Notes: generated by a model from the sequence alone, not told the origin. Numbered from the stretch's first letter, positions 38,475 to 49,800 are shown. The stretch: DNA of 64,000 nt from Bacteroides sp. (GCA_022648295.1 JALCME010000001.1:372001-436000); one strand, 5' to 3'. Translations and numbers: made by a program.

Positions 38475-41400
38475 TTATTGCACATCAAGGGCATCCAGAC
38501 AGAGACCGTTCATATCCGTACCGGAAAGCTTTACCGTATAATGTCCGGCATTGATATAGCTGCCGGTTGTGGTGCTCACCATCTTCCACTTCGGAGGAGT
38601 TTCGGGAAAAAGAAGCTGATCATCCTTCAATATCGTTCCGTCCGCCGAAATGAGTTGTATGCGTATGCTTAAAGGCTTTCCACTGGTATTCATGTATTTA
38701 AACCGGAGGGCATAAACCTGAGCCAATCCCGTGGATATCTTCCATGACAGACTGTTTCCCGTTCCTTTCATCAGGCAGATGCCGGTCTGTTTACGTACTT
38801 CCACCTTTTTATAATTTCCATGCACCGTGGCTTGTTCCGCTTCATAAGTCACCGTTGCCCGTTCGTCCTTGTCCTCCGGTAATAAATCCACCGGAGTTTT
38901 GGCAAGCGTATCCTGATCCGCCTTTGCCCAACTCCAAGAAGTTGTCCACTTCGCTTCTTCCTGAGTTAAGACAGGCGTTCCCGGATTTACATCATCTATC
39001 CCGCTCTTAGACTGTTCAGCTGCCTTTAGCGTTAAAGGAGTTGTTTGCTCCGAAGTCTTCCGGGCAATTGCAATGGCGGAGATAAGAGCCTCTCCCGCCT
39101 TGACCTCAGGAAAAGATATTTTCAGTATTCCGCCCGTAACCTTTGCCGTAACCACCTTCTTCAAAGCTCCGTCATGTCCCGCTTCCGCCCAGATGTCCAA
39201 GTCATCCAACACCGTACGGTCATTTACGGCAACATCGAAAATACGCAGTCCCTCACAGTCTGTCTTCTCACTTCCTCCGGTACCATGCCAAGGCTCAACG
39301 AAATAAAGTTCCACCCGGTACTCACCATCAGGTACGGAAAAATGATAGTACAGCCGGTGACGGCCAAAGCGGAAATGCTGAAACAACGGCCAATCCCGCG
39401 TACCCTTTATGGGGTCGTTCGTGGAACGCTGGCTACCCAGATAAGGATTCAATCCGGGAAAGTCCTGCCCCCAGCTATGGGATAACGTGATATTGTCCTG
39501 ACTCCAATGCTGCCCGAACTGATCGGTATAAGCATCTCCCCCACAATTCACGCGGTACAGGTAATCATATCCTTTTTGAGCTTGCAACAATGAAGTAGCA
39601 TCCTGATATAAGGCCTCAAAATGAGGAGCATGCTCCAATCCGTTCAATACCAGAACATCTTCGGCCATTGCCTTACCCCGGTAATACCCCACCGCCCGCA
39701 ACACATTGTAACGGACATCCCGGTTCTCCCAGGTAAGCGGTTCTGCAATTCCATTTCTCTTCTTTGTTCCCAAGCAAGCGTATCCGGCTGCATCATTATA
39801 AAGCTTCACCGAATCACAATTGCTGTATACTTCAATAGTCGCCCTGCGCCGCCCGCTTAAGAAACGATCCGGCCAGGTATGTGAAACCAGGTAAACCATC
39901 GGGTCTTTCGACGCGGGGACATAAGTGGAACGATACAGGTAATAGGCATCCAAAGGCTCCTCCCAGGGAGTGACCAAACCTTTATAATTAAAAGGTCCTA
40001 CTTTATCTATTTTCCGGTAACCTTCGTCAGGCTGACGACGCCCCGGATTATCGTGACTGCTGAACACCCACAGGAACTGTCCGCAAACACTATCCCGCAC
40101 CTGCTCCGCCTGACGAATCTTCATTTCTAATAACCGACACATCCGATCTTCACTCCATACCCCGTTCTGCTGGAATGCCCCCGGCTCGGTATGCAACCCG
40201 ATTGACCTCCATGCACCGTATTCTCCATTGAGCAACTGATCCGGTTGTGCCAATTCATGTGCGTAGTTCTCCGGCTTTCCGGCATACGTACCACTCCAGT
40301 TCTGCACCACATTCCAATCGGTACCTTCCCCTCCGTTGCACGTAGTAATCACCCGCATTCCACGGGCGGTAGGATCCATTTCCCGGATTATATCACTACA
40401 CTCTTTTGCAAAGTCACGCGGCAACACACTCTCGTTCTGCAACCCCCACATCACCACCGACGGAGAATTTCTCCGTTCCTTAATCCACTGGCGGAGTAAC
40501 TGTTTAAAGTTCGCTCTGAACTCCGGGGTATCATACCAAATGTGAGCGGAGAATTGCGACCAGCAAAGAAGCCCGTCCTCATCCAAAAGCCGTTGGTATT
40601 CCAGATTATGAGGCTGATGCGCATCCCTGAAGGCATTAAAGCCTGCGGCCTTGATTTGCTTCACTCTTGAAGCCACCTGCTCCCGGCTGAAAGCATGACT
40701 TTGTCCGAACAGGTGTTCGTATTCGCAAACCCCGTTGATAAATAACGGCTTATCATTCAAATAAAAGCGTCCGTCGCCGTCGTTACGCTTCACCGGCCAG
40801 TTCAAAGTGCGGATGCCAAAAGGTACGGTCACCTCATCCGCTGTTTTATTATTTCGTTTAATCATGGAAGCCAGACTGTACAAATACGGAGTTTCTATGC
40901 TCCAAAGGCTGGGATGCTCCACTTCCGCCGATTGACGGATCACCTTGGTCTCACCCGGTGCCAGTGTAACATCCTTCACCAGCCGGAACACTTTTAAACC
41001 GTCGGCATCGTTCAGTTTGTTCACCAACTGAATACTTGCAGCATGCGGACCATAATTTCTAATTTCTGTCTCCACATACACCGTCTTTGCCCGATCGTCA
41101 TTCCAGATATGCACTCCGAACGGTTCAATCCGCACCTCATCCGTAACCATCAATTCCATCGGACGGAAGATGCCCAGTGGTTGGGAGCCTTCACTAAAGC
41201 CCCATTCCGACGAACATCCCCCGCATACCCAAGGCATATCCGAAATCATTTCAGGATGTTCTGCTTTCACTTCCAACTGATTCTCCTTCCCCGGTTTAAT
41301 CGCATCGGTAACATCCAAAGTCAGCGTAGTCCGTCCTACCGGATGACGCCCGAAGTCTTTTCCATTCAGCACTACCGTGGCATAAGTCCCCACTCCTTCA

Positions 41401-42731
41401 AAATACAGGAAATAACGTTTGGAAACGTCAAAGCTAGGTGCTTCAAAAGTCTTGGTATAAAGTGCCGTTCCATGCAGATTGCCGTGAGTCAACTGGCGGT
41501 ATCCGTAATAATCATCCCAGTTATGAGGAAGATTAACCTTCTTCCAATCGAGAGAAGGCAATAGAGCCGTTTGCCAGTCCTTATCCAAATCAATCACCTT
41601 CCTTGCTCCCTTGACTTCGGGCTGGGGAAAGCACACTGCTGAACGTCCCATAGGTTTGCTGGTAGCTACGGCAATGCCCCGCTGGTTGTATTTATTCACC
41701 GCACAATAGAAATGATAAACCACCTGATTGTGATAAATCACACTGCTCTTATGAGCAAACAAATTATCGTAGTTCTTGGAAGGAATAATCAAATCCTCCC
41801 CGTCCCAGTCCGTCCAATGCACCAGGTCGTAACTGCATGCAAACGTATTGAAGGCCTTGTAAGTCCTTGAAGGTACAAATGCCGAAAAGTAGAACATGAC
41901 ATATAAATCACCCATCCGCTGAATTGAAGCATCCCCCGTAATCGTACCCTGTGTTTCGTGCGAAAAGACCGGGTTACCGGAATAACGCTTCCATTTCTTT
42001 AAGTCTTTTGAAAGCGCAATGCCAATCCGTTCTCCTTTCAGTCGGGTTTCCGGACTCCGCCCACCTGCATTGTAGAACATCACAAACGGATAGCCTAAAG
42101 TTTCTTTTTTATCCCAATAGATCGTACTCTTATACTGGGTGAGATTCTCAAACCATTGTGCGTCCTTATCCTTCGAAGAAAGGATAGGCTTATCCTTGGA
42201 ATTCCACTCCACCGCCTTTCCTAAATTCTGCTCTTTGGTCCAGGCCAGCCCTATGCGAAGCGGTCCGGTCTCATAACCGGGGTTAGCTCCTCCGATATAA
42301 GTCATCCAATAGTTGCCCTTATAGGGTTGCAAAGCATAGCTTCCTCCCCACTCCATATCCGGCAACGCAGGAAAGCCACCCCGTTGATTCGTATCCCAGG
42401 TTCCTTCACGGAAAGAAAGCAGACGTCCCTTGATGTTCCATTCCAGTAGATTATCACTTTCCGCCAGCCACGTTTCATAGCCACGTCCATCTTTGCCTCC
42501 GCTTCCATTGTAGATCACGAAAGTCATGTACCATTTATTCCCTTTTTGGAATACCGTGGGACAGTCCATCTTATAGTTATTGGTTTCGGGAGCCAATGCC
42601 AATCCATATTTATACGGTGTCCTGACCTTGTCGTACACCTCCTGCATCTTCTGCCGGGAGACTGTGGTCTGGGCCAAAAGCGTATAAACGGTTAGCAGCA
42701 AAAACGCCGACAAAATATTCCTTTTCACCAT
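38475..42731 (-). CDS. Multidomain fusion: GH43-like propeller, GH2, malectin, CBM
   Basis: A 1418-residue exported protein (signal about 1-20, TLLAQ), far longer than ordinary GH2 enzymes. Residues about 25-370 look like a five-bladed propeller of the GH43/GH32/GH130 type (MDCPTVFQKGNKWYMTF, GDASIQRMGDLYVMFYFSAF). Residues about 375-1000 form a complete GH2 enzyme with acid/base Glu767 in LQNESV and nucleophile Glu837 in NGEYGAW. Residues about 1055-1225 match a malectin-like domain (YRVNCGGDAYTD, GEYRVELYFVEPW). A linker (about 1225-1285) leads to a CBM6/35-like beta-sandwich at 1290-1418 (TVTYEAEQATVHG). It would couple two hydrolytic activities and two binding modules on one chain. It is 13 bases downstream of the TIM-barrel lipoprotein gene. 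Whether the propeller is catalytic is not settled. Confidence 0.85.
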   Translation of the reverse strand: MVKRNILSAFLLLTVYTLLAQTTVSRQKMQEVYDKVRTPYKYGLALAPETNNYKMDCPTVFQKGNKWYMTFVIYNGSGGKDGRGYETWLAESDNLLEWNIKGRLLSFREGTWDTNQRGGFPALPDMEWGGSYALQPYKGNYWMTYIGGANPGYETGPLRIGLAWTKEQNLGKAVEWNSKDKPILSSKDKDAQWFENLTQYKSTIYWDKKETLGYPFVMFYNAGGRSPETRLKGERIGIALSKDLKKWKRYSGNPVFSHETQGTITGDASIQRMGDLYVMFYFSAFVPSRTYKAFNTFACSYDLVHWTDWDGEDLIIPSKNYDNLFAHKSSVIYHNQVVYHFYCAVNKYNQRGIAVATSKPMGRSAVCFPQPEVKGARKVIDLDKDWQTALLPSLDWKKVNLPHNWDDYYGYRQLTHGNLHGTALYTKTFEAPSFDVSKRYFLYFEGVGTYATVVLNGKDFGRHPVGRTTLTLDVTDAIKPGKENQLEVKAEHPEMISDMPWVCGGCSSEWGFSEGSQPLGIFRPMELMVTDEVRIEPFGVHIWNDDRAKTVYVETEIRNYGPHAASIQLVNKLNDADGLKVFRLVKDVTLAPGETKVIRQSAEVEHPSLWSIETPYLYSLASMIKRNNKTADEVTVPFGIRTLNWPVKRNDGDGRFYLNDKPLFINGVCEYEHLFGQSHAFSREQVASRVKQIKAAGFNAFRDAHQPHNLEYQRLLDEDGLLCWSQFSAHIWYDTPEFRANFKQLLRQWIKERRNSPSVVMWGLQNESVLPRDFAKECSDIIREMDPTARGMRVITTCNGGEGTDWNVVQNWSGTYAGKPENYAHELAQPDQLLNGEYGAWRSIGLHTEPGAFQQNGVWSEDRMCRLLEMKIRQAEQVRDSVCGQFLWVFSSHDNPGRRQPDEGYRKIDKVGPFNYKGLVTPWEEPLDAYYLYRSTYVPASKDPMVYLVSHTWPDRFLSGRRRATIEVYSNCDSVKLYNDAAGYACLGTKKRNGIAEPLTWENRDVRYNVLRAVGYYRGKAMAEDVLVLNGLEHAPHFEALYQDATSLLQAQKGYDYLYRVNCGGDAYTDQFGQHWSQDNITLSHSWGQDFPGLNPYLGSQRSTNDPIKGTRDWPLFQHFRFGRHRLYYHFSVPDGEYRVELYFVEPWHGTGGSEKTDCEGLRIFDVAVNDRTVLDDLDIWAEAGHDGALKKVVTAKVTGGILKISFPEVKAGEALISAIAIARKTSEQTTPLTLKAAEQSKSGIDDVNPGTPVLTQEEAKWTTSWSWAKADQDTLAKTPVDLLPEDKDERATVTYEAEQATVHGNYKKVEVRKQTGICLMKGTGNSLSWKISTGLAQVYALRFKYMNTSGKPLSIRIQLISADGTILKDDQLLFPETPPKWKMVSTTTGSYINAGHYTVKLSGTDMNGLCLDALDVQ

Positions 42732-42744
42732 GACTTACTTCTAT

Positions 42745-45459
42745 TTAATAGAACATCCAATCTATACTTTGTTCATCACCTGCCAGTCCCCCGTTACGCG
42801 GAGTAATCTCCTGACCTGTAAAGCCAAGTACCAACAAATATCCTTTAGGTAACAACAGCTTATGCTTCCCGGCGGGGAAATGATAGACATGTACGTCAAC
42901 CAAAGGCATCCCCGTAATTCTAACAGCATTGCTCAACACAGCTTCAGCCTGCCCGTAATCATTCGCCGACGCATCCGTCTCCAATTTAGGAGCCGCAGCA
43001 TACTTCTTTTGATAATCCCGGAAATAACCTACCAAGAGTTTCACCGGCTGAGCCGACTTGAAGTTCAACACGGTTCCTCTGTGACGTTGTTCATCTCCAT
43101 TCAGGTATAATGCCGATAGCCCTTCCAATTCAGGAGCCAAAGCCTCCACTTTCTGATCAGGAAGATCGGAAAACAGGCGGGCTCCTGTTGTCAGCTTCAC
43201 CTTTCCTATTGGATTCGACAAGTTTACTGAAACTGCGGACAGAGGAGATATTTTGGCATTTGTCATAGTTGCCTTTCCTTTTTGTCGGTCTTCAAGCAAA
43301 GCAAGGTTCGTTTTAAAGTTCTCCAGCTCTTTCTCATAGTAAGGCAGCATTTCCGCCCATGTTTTATTTTTCCCGTCATCTCCGCCAATTGGTATGCGCC
43401 GTTGCGCCGTTTGCATACTATTGGCGTAAAAATAGTGATCTTTTGTCAAATCCACCAATTTACGGTAATGATTCAGGCTTTCCTCCATTAATGGCAAAGC
43501 AGCGTACAGATCTTTTATATTCTTCCCCCATTGGTAATCAAGTACCAGTTTGGCCGCTTTCACCTTTAGGTTGAAGCAGTAGGCAAATTCCCGGTAACAG
43601 TGCATATCGTTGCGAAGCCGTTCAAACTCATCCCTGTTCTTCCCTATTTTCCCCTCGGCAGCATCAATAGCAGCCACCGCCTTATCTCCGTGAGCAATGA
43701 CCTGCGCTATAATGTCGAGCGGTAGTTCCCCCACATGAGGTTGCTTCTTCCACTCCTTCTCCACATATTCTATCAACTTTTCGCCTTCCGGTCCGCAACT
43801 CTCATAAAAGCCGGGATAGATGGTATATTTATAAGGATTCACCAACTGACTCATGAACATGCCCAGCAGCAAAGTCTGACGGTTACCCTCGGTGATGCCG
43901 AAACGCCGGAGCAGTTTAGGGGCTATCTCTCCCGATTCCTCATAAGCATTCTGTATGCTTTCCGCTGTAGCGGTATCCGTCCCATAATAATCACCCAACT
44001 GTTTATCCCAATAGGACACTTCCTCCTGACGATCCCGGTGGCAATTCCAAGCATAACGCGCCCATGCTTTATACCAAATCCAGTTACGGTCCAACTGATA
44101 TTCCCGTTGCCCGTCTTTCAACTTATCCGCCGTATAAGGCCAATCCCAATAAGAAGCCTGAGGATAGAGGTGCAGGGCATTTGCTCCGTGAACCTGATGC
44201 ATGGCCTGTACACTTCGCTGAATAAAATAGGGTGCTCCCCAACGGAAAGGTTCCAAGTTTGCCAGAATATGCACATTGCTGATATGCACACTCCCCAATT
44301 CACTTAATTCCCGGTGAGTCTCCGCCCACGGACCACGGGGTTGATAAGTCGTCAAGGACTCCCCATTGTACTTATTCATGGTATACAGATTCTTATAAAG
44401 CGGCAAAGCAGCACTAATCACCATCTTGCAGTCGGTATCGTGGGCACGTAACATAATAGGAGGCTCGTCCGTGCGTCCAAGCGCCTTCAAACCATCTTTC
44501 ACCCCCGGAATAATGGTTTTGGTAAACCATTCGACATCGTCTTCGTACGTGTTCATGGCCTCTCCGAGACACACTAACAATCCCACATTAGGGTACTTCT
44601 CGATAAAAGCTGCGATGGATTTGCGGGTATAGTCACTGATAAGTGGCGTAATGGGACGATGACGGTCTTGTGTTTTGATACCATAATGCTCGGCAAAAGG
44701 CTTTGAAACAATGATATTGTAAAACATCTGAATAACGTAAATGCCTCGTTTATCGGCTTCTTTTGTCAGAAAGGAAAAGATCTCTTCATTCTTCTTAAAC
44801 GTTGCATCGTCCACCTCCACGGCAAAAGGATAATCTTTCAGCCTGACCAGAGAGGCGAAAGGATGTCCGTTCCACAGATAAAGCGTATTCATCCGGTTTT
44901 CCACCATCATATCGAGGCATTTGATCCACTGCGCCTTATCATAAAACCAAGGAAAGTTTTCAGGAGTATAAGGGTATTCGTACACATTGTGCCCGGGTAG
45001 ATATGCTGTCTTTTGTAGTCCGACGCAAGTTCCCCGCAAGACCATTTCAGGAGCATCGGTCAATTCTTCCGGGACGTCGAGCTTGCCGTCCGAATCTTTT
45101 ATCCGGTCTATCAACTCACGGCAACCATAAAGAACTCCGCTTCCATCCCGACCCGATACCTTTGTCACGTTACCGGAAGTCTTGATACGGAATCCTTCTT
45201 TCTTCAAAGTCGTGTCATTAACCTCCGTCAACAATATTCTCCTAACCTTTGAATCGGAAAACGTTGCATCATCCTGTTGCACATTTTGTTGCATCACAGT
45301 CCGGTATCCTGCTTGATTTAAAGTCGCCTGTAACTGTCCCGCACCAAAGAGGACACGGTTCGAAGCTTCCGGTAAAGTCCTGATTTCCACAATTTGTTTG
45401 CTACATGCCGCTAAGAAGAGCGCACATACAACGCCCATCACCCATCTACAATTTTTCAC
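42745..45459 (-). CDS. Lipoprotein with GH20b/alpha-glucuronidase-like domain and TIM barrel
   Basis: A 904-residue lipoprotein (lipobox ending FLAACSK at about residue 20). The residue after Cys is Ser with no acidic run, so a periplasmic-facing location is more likely than surface. Residues about 25-150 resemble the small alpha/beta domain found before GH20, GH67 and GH84 catalytic barrels (FGAGQLQATLNQAGY, SGVLYGCRELIDRI). Residues about 150-480 look like a TIM barrel (ENRMNTLYLWNGHPF, VGLLVCLGEAMNTYEDD). A helical region (about 480-740) and a C-terminal beta domain follow. The overall plan is like alpha-glucuronidases and related uronide- or hexosaminide-active enzymes, but I do not recognise an assigned family. 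First gene of the GH2 operon, so it probably acts on the same glycan. Confidence 0.7.
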   Translation of the reverse strand: MKNCRWVMGVVCALFLAACSKQIVEIRTLPEASNRVLFGAGQLQATLNQAGYRTVMQQNVQQDDATFSDSKVRRILLTEVNDTTLKKEGFRIKTSGNVTKVSGRDGSGVLYGCRELIDRIKDSDGKLDVPEELTDAPEMVLRGTCVGLQKTAYLPGHNVYEYPYTPENFPWFYDKAQWIKCLDMMVENRMNTLYLWNGHPFASLVRLKDYPFAVEVDDATFKKNEEIFSFLTKEADKRGIYVIQMFYNIIVSKPFAEHYGIKTQDRHRPITPLISDYTRKSIAAFIEKYPNVGLLVCLGEAMNTYEDDVEWFTKTIIPGVKDGLKALGRTDEPPIMLRAHDTDCKMVISAALPLYKNLYTMNKYNGESLTTYQPRGPWAETHRELSELGSVHISNVHILANLEPFRWGAPYFIQRSVQAMHQVHGANALHLYPQASYWDWPYTADKLKDGQREYQLDRNWIWYKAWARYAWNCHRDRQEEVSYWDKQLGDYYGTDTATAESIQNAYEESGEIAPKLLRRFGITEGNRQTLLLGMFMSQLVNPYKYTIYPGFYESCGPEGEKLIEYVEKEWKKQPHVGELPLDIIAQVIAHGDKAVAAIDAAEGKIGKNRDEFERLRNDMHCYREFAYCFNLKVKAAKLVLDYQWGKNIKDLYAALPLMEESLNHYRKLVDLTKDHYFYANSMQTAQRRIPIGGDDGKNKTWAEMLPYYEKELENFKTNLALLEDRQKGKATMTNAKISPLSAVSVNLSNPIGKVKLTTGARLFSDLPDQKVEALAPELEGLSALYLNGDEQRHRGTVLNFKSAQPVKLLVGYFRDYQKKYAAAPKLETDASANDYGQAEAVLSNAVRITGMPLVDVHVYHFPAGKHKLLLPKGYLLVLGFTGQEITPRNGGLAGDEQSIDWMFY

Positions 45460-45970
45460 TCTTATGATCTTTGATTATAGTTCGTACAATTCTTTTTCAA
45501 TAAAAGATAGACGCAAAAAAGCGCTGTTTGTACTCTTTAAAGAGTGATAACTATTCTGTCAGGAAGATGACATAGATGACAAATGCATTTTATATTGATA
45601 AGCCTAATAAAGAAACAAGAATAAGTGAAATAGCTTATAGTATCTCATTATATATAATCATCCATCAAAAAGCAGATATCTTCATCCGCACGATATAATG
45701 AGGCAGTCTGTTGTTCTTTAGAAAAGACCAAGAACATAGCAAACAAGGCAAGGTGCGACACCTACATATTTTTTGTCTTATTCAAAAGAAAACATCTACA
45801 AAACTATGACACTTGGGAATAAATGCCATATATTTGCATATATAGTACAAGAAATACATGCTGCTCTACAAGAACCTGTGCAATAAAAAGAGTTCTATAG
45901 ATAAGAGAGCTGTTTTGTCAGACTAATGGATGAAATCATGTGACTTGTGAGAACAAAAAGACTGAGAGTT
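45460..45970. other. Intergenic region between divergent genes
   Basis: Half a kilobase without a credible gene. It contains the perfect 14-base palindrome ACTCTTTAAAGAGT (45532-45545), 73 bases upstream of the lipoprotein start, which could be an operator for the large GH operon. On the + strand a TATATTTG -7-like box (45829-45836) lies upstream of the small secreted protein gene. No good two-box promoter was found. Confidence 0.5.
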
Positions 45971-46567
45971 ATGAAAAAGAAGAGCTACATTCTTATTTTT
46001 AGTTTGTTCTGCATCTTTTTGCAGGCATACTCGCAGGAAAACAAGTCCGACGCTCCTATACCGGTTGAAATAGCTGGAGTGGGAAAGGATACTATTTTAC
46101 ATAAAGGAGCCGGAAGTTATTGGCACTATTTTCAGGGAAAAGATAGTGAGGCGAAAAAATATAGGAAAGACCACCCCAATGAATATAAGTCAACGAATAA
46201 TGATCCGAACCTTTTTGTTTCAGAGAATTGGGATAATTATAGAATACCCCGAAAACAACTGGATTCCATTCAATTCATCATTTATCAAGCACTTCCCCGA
46301 CAGCTAATTGATAGTTTGCCAACTATAAGAGAACGGATCTCCTTTATGATACTTATAAAGAAGGATGGTAGAATCATTTGTCACAGTTTTATGTGTTCTT
46401 CCAGACTCATTTCCCGGTTAGGAGGTAATACCATTTATTCCATTGTCAATGCAATAGATGCGCACGCCAAAGTTGTACCGCCAGCCGAATATGATTTAAA
46501 CTATACAGGTTATGTATTTCCCATAATAATACCAAATCTTTATACCTTTAAAAATAAAGGAAGATAG
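45971..46567 (+). CDS. Small secreted protein of unknown function
   Basis: A 198-residue protein with a clear type I signal peptide (about 1-22, LQAYSQ); ATG at 45971 chosen over 45947, which adds a basic leader before the signal. The middle is hydrophilic (YRKDHPNEYKSTNNDPN). The last 90 residues contain RISFMILIKKDGRIICHSF and IVNAIDAHAKVVPPAEYDLNYTGYVFPIIIP, a strand-helix-strand pattern that recalls the C-terminal domain of TonB-type energy transducers but lacks a membrane anchor. It is a single-gene unit flanked by about 500 and 260 bases of non-coding DNA. I do not recognise a family; function unknown. Confidence 0.75.
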   Translation: MKKKSYILIFSLFCIFLQAYSQENKSDAPIPVEIAGVGKDTILHKGAGSYWHYFQGKDSEAKKYRKDHPNEYKSTNNDPNLFVSENWDNYRIPRKQLDSIQFIIYQALPRQLIDSLPTIRERISFMILIKKDGRIICHSFMCSSRLISRLGGNTIYSIVNAIDAHAKVVPPAEYDLNYTGYVFPIIIPNLYTFKNKGR

Positions 46568-46827
46568 TAAAAGACACAAGTCCAATCCTATTTCATAGTT
46601 ATATAAAGCAAGGCATAACTATCAGCCTCCCCTTAAATATGGGAGAGAAGAGCTGTTATAATATATAGTTTAATATACAAATTAAACTTACCAGACGTTT
46701 TCAAAAACAGATGGTCTATTACATGCAAATAGAAAAACACTCTTTAATATAATTTTTTTACAAAGTCTATTTACTCCAGCAAGCATGTATTATATACAAT
46801 ACTTAACACAATAAAGTATTAGTTGCG

Positions 46828-49800
46828 TTAAGTATCAGCAATTTTCGTTCCTTCCTCTATGTCCTTTTCTGCTGTTTGCTTATATTGACGGGGTGGCATT
46901 CCGTAACGTTGTGAAAAAGCCTTGTAGAAAGTGCTGCGATTGGTAAATCCCGTGCGGTCCATCAGTTCCTCAATAGTGAGATTACAGGAGACCAATAGGC
47001 GTTCCGCCGTGGAAAGACGGCACTCCTTGATGATGTCAGCGGGCGACTTGTCGGTGAGCGGCTTTAACTTGCGATAGAACTGCCGGCTACTGTAGCCCAT
47101 CTCCTTGCTTAGGAGTTCCACTTGCAGCTCGGGATTGGCCAGATTCTTTTCGATGACTTCTACCATTTTCTCCAGAAATTCTTGTTCTTCTTTGTGCAGG
47201 TAGCTTCCCTCTTTCAAGGTGAAAGCGCTGAGTGCCGAGTTGTAATATTCCTTCAGGTCTTCTTCACGGCAGATGAGACGATAAACTACCTTTTCCAAAT
47301 ATTTTACATTGAAAGGCTTGGTGACATAGGCATCTGCTCCCGACTCCAGTCCCTTCACCTGGTCGTCTTCGTGATGTAGAGCCGAGAGCAGGATGAGAGG
47401 GATATGGCTCCACAGCTTATTTTGCTTGATGGTAGAGGCGAAGGAAAGTCCGTCTATATCAGGCATCATCACGTCCGAAATAATAAGGTCTGGTTGCCGT
47501 TGCTCTAAGCTATCCAGTGCCTTTTGAGCGTTGCTGAAAGAGAATACATTGTATTTCTCCATAAATATTTCCGACACAAACCACAACATGGAGGGGTCAT
47601 CGTCTATTACCATGACAGTCTGTTTGTTCGCGTTGAATTCTACAGCATGTTCTTCAGGCAGTTCTTGAGTATCTTCGGTGAGAATACTAGGTGAAGCTGC
47701 TTCGTAGGCGGTTTGCGGCACTTCTTGTCCATTGGACGGCAACGGGGGCAAGCTGACGGTGAAGGTAGTCAGTTCACCTGGTATGCTTTCAATATTTATG
47801 TGTCCTTCCAGTAACGTTACCATACTTTTGCAGATGGCTAGTCCCAGTCCGTTTCGTGAGTTCTTGCCGTTCATCTCAACAGAGTCAAGAATCTTGTAGC
47901 GATCAAATATCTTACTGAGATTTTCCGGCATAATACCTTTGCCCGTATTGGCTATTTTTAGGACAAGATGTTCGCTTTCCGTATGCAGCATCACGCGAAT
48001 ACGTCCTTTATCTGGTGTGTACTTGAAGGCGTTGGATATGAGGTTCCCGGCTATCTTGTTGAAACAACTCAGGTCAGTATTCCATGTCAGTTCGGGAGTA
48101 ATGTCCAGTTGGTAATCCATTTCCCTGCTTTCCGCCATGTCACCGAAAGATTCGGCAATATCCTTCAACTTGTCGGAAACCGACTGCGGCTGCACGGAGA
48201 GGGTTTTGTTTCTCGTTTCCAGTCTTCTGAACTCTAACAATTCCACGATAAGCCCGTTCAACTTCTCTACGTTCAGCTGAATCATCTTGGCATAACGGTG
48301 TACGTAGGTATCCGTCTCCTTATGAACAAGTATTTTCTCGCACGGTCCCTGAATCAGGGTGAGCGGGGTGCAGAACTCGTGGGTGATGTTGGTGAAGAAG
48401 CGTAGTTTCGATTCATAAACCTCCTCTCTCTTCTGCCGTTCCATCTTTTTTATCATATGCTGCCGCTTTAAACGGTAGGTGTAAACAATATAGGCGGCTA
48501 TACCTGCACATAACAGTATTCCCAACAGAAAGTAGCCCGCATGTGCCCAAGTGCTGAGATACCAGGGAGGAGTAATGCGGATAATAAAAGCTTGTGGGTG
48601 GCTCTCCTTGCCGTTTATATTATTGCGGTATTTTACGAGCAGTGTATATTCTCCAGGAGCAAGGTTGGAAAAGATGGCATTGGATGAAGTCCCGTTCTCT
48701 ATCCATTGGTCGCTTGCTTCCTTCAGTTTATAGGAGTAGAAGTAGCCGTTTCCGTTGATGTAGTCTGTTACTAGGAAGTTGAGCTGGAAAAAGTTATGCT
48801 TGTAGTCTAATTGCAACACGATTTTTTCGTTTTCGTAGTGTAGAAAGTCGTGTAGGTTGTATTCCTTGCCGAAAATAGAGAGTCCTTTCAGACTGATTTC
48901 GGGCATGTAGTCTGTGGTGATGTAAGAATCGGGTTTAACGGTAACGAAACCGTTTACTCCTCCGAAGAACAAGGTTCCCGTGGCGTTGTCCTTGTAGAAA
49001 GCTCCGTCGCTGAACTCGGTCACGGCCAGTCCATTCCCGTTGTTGTAGGTCTGTCCGGTCTGTTTTTTAGGGTTGAACCTTATCAATCCCTGGTTGGTGC
49101 TTACCCAAAGGTTACCGAAGTTGTCTTCCAAAATACCGTGTACAGTACTGTTGGTGTAAAGCTTTGCACTAATTCTGTCCGGATTTCCGTCTTCACTTCG
49201 ATGGAAACGCAATAGTCCTGAACCGGTACCCAGCCAGTATCCTTGTTCGTTTTTGTATATGGCGAATACGTCATTGGCTGTTTGACTGTTCACTAAACTA
49301 TTGAAGTGGAAGGAATTCATCTTTTCAGTGTGCATGTCAATACGATAGGCTCCGTTGCCTCGGTTTCCGAACCACAGTACGGAGTCGTTTTCACGGTAAG
49401 AAGTGAAGAAATAGTTAGATGCCATGTGACCGTTACTCACCAAGGTACGTGTGGCATGTTTTACGATGGGAGTTGCTCCTCGATTTTCCAAAATTACCTT
49501 TACTATTCCTTCGCCTACGGTGGAAATCCACAACGTGCTGTCGTTAGTTTGGTCGATGGAGTGTACATATTTCACTTTAGTTCCATTCGCTCGCACAATC
49601 AGTTCTTTTAGCTGTCGGGTGGAATAAGAGTAGTAGTTGATTCCATTTTCTGTACCTATCCAGAGTCTATCTTTGCTACCGGGTGCGAAGCAATAGACGG
49701 AATTGTCGGTCAACGTGCTGCTTCCGGAGATGAGGTGGTCATGGTTTTCGAGCGTGTGGTTGGCAGGATAGTTCGGTATACGTAATATACCGCTACCCTT

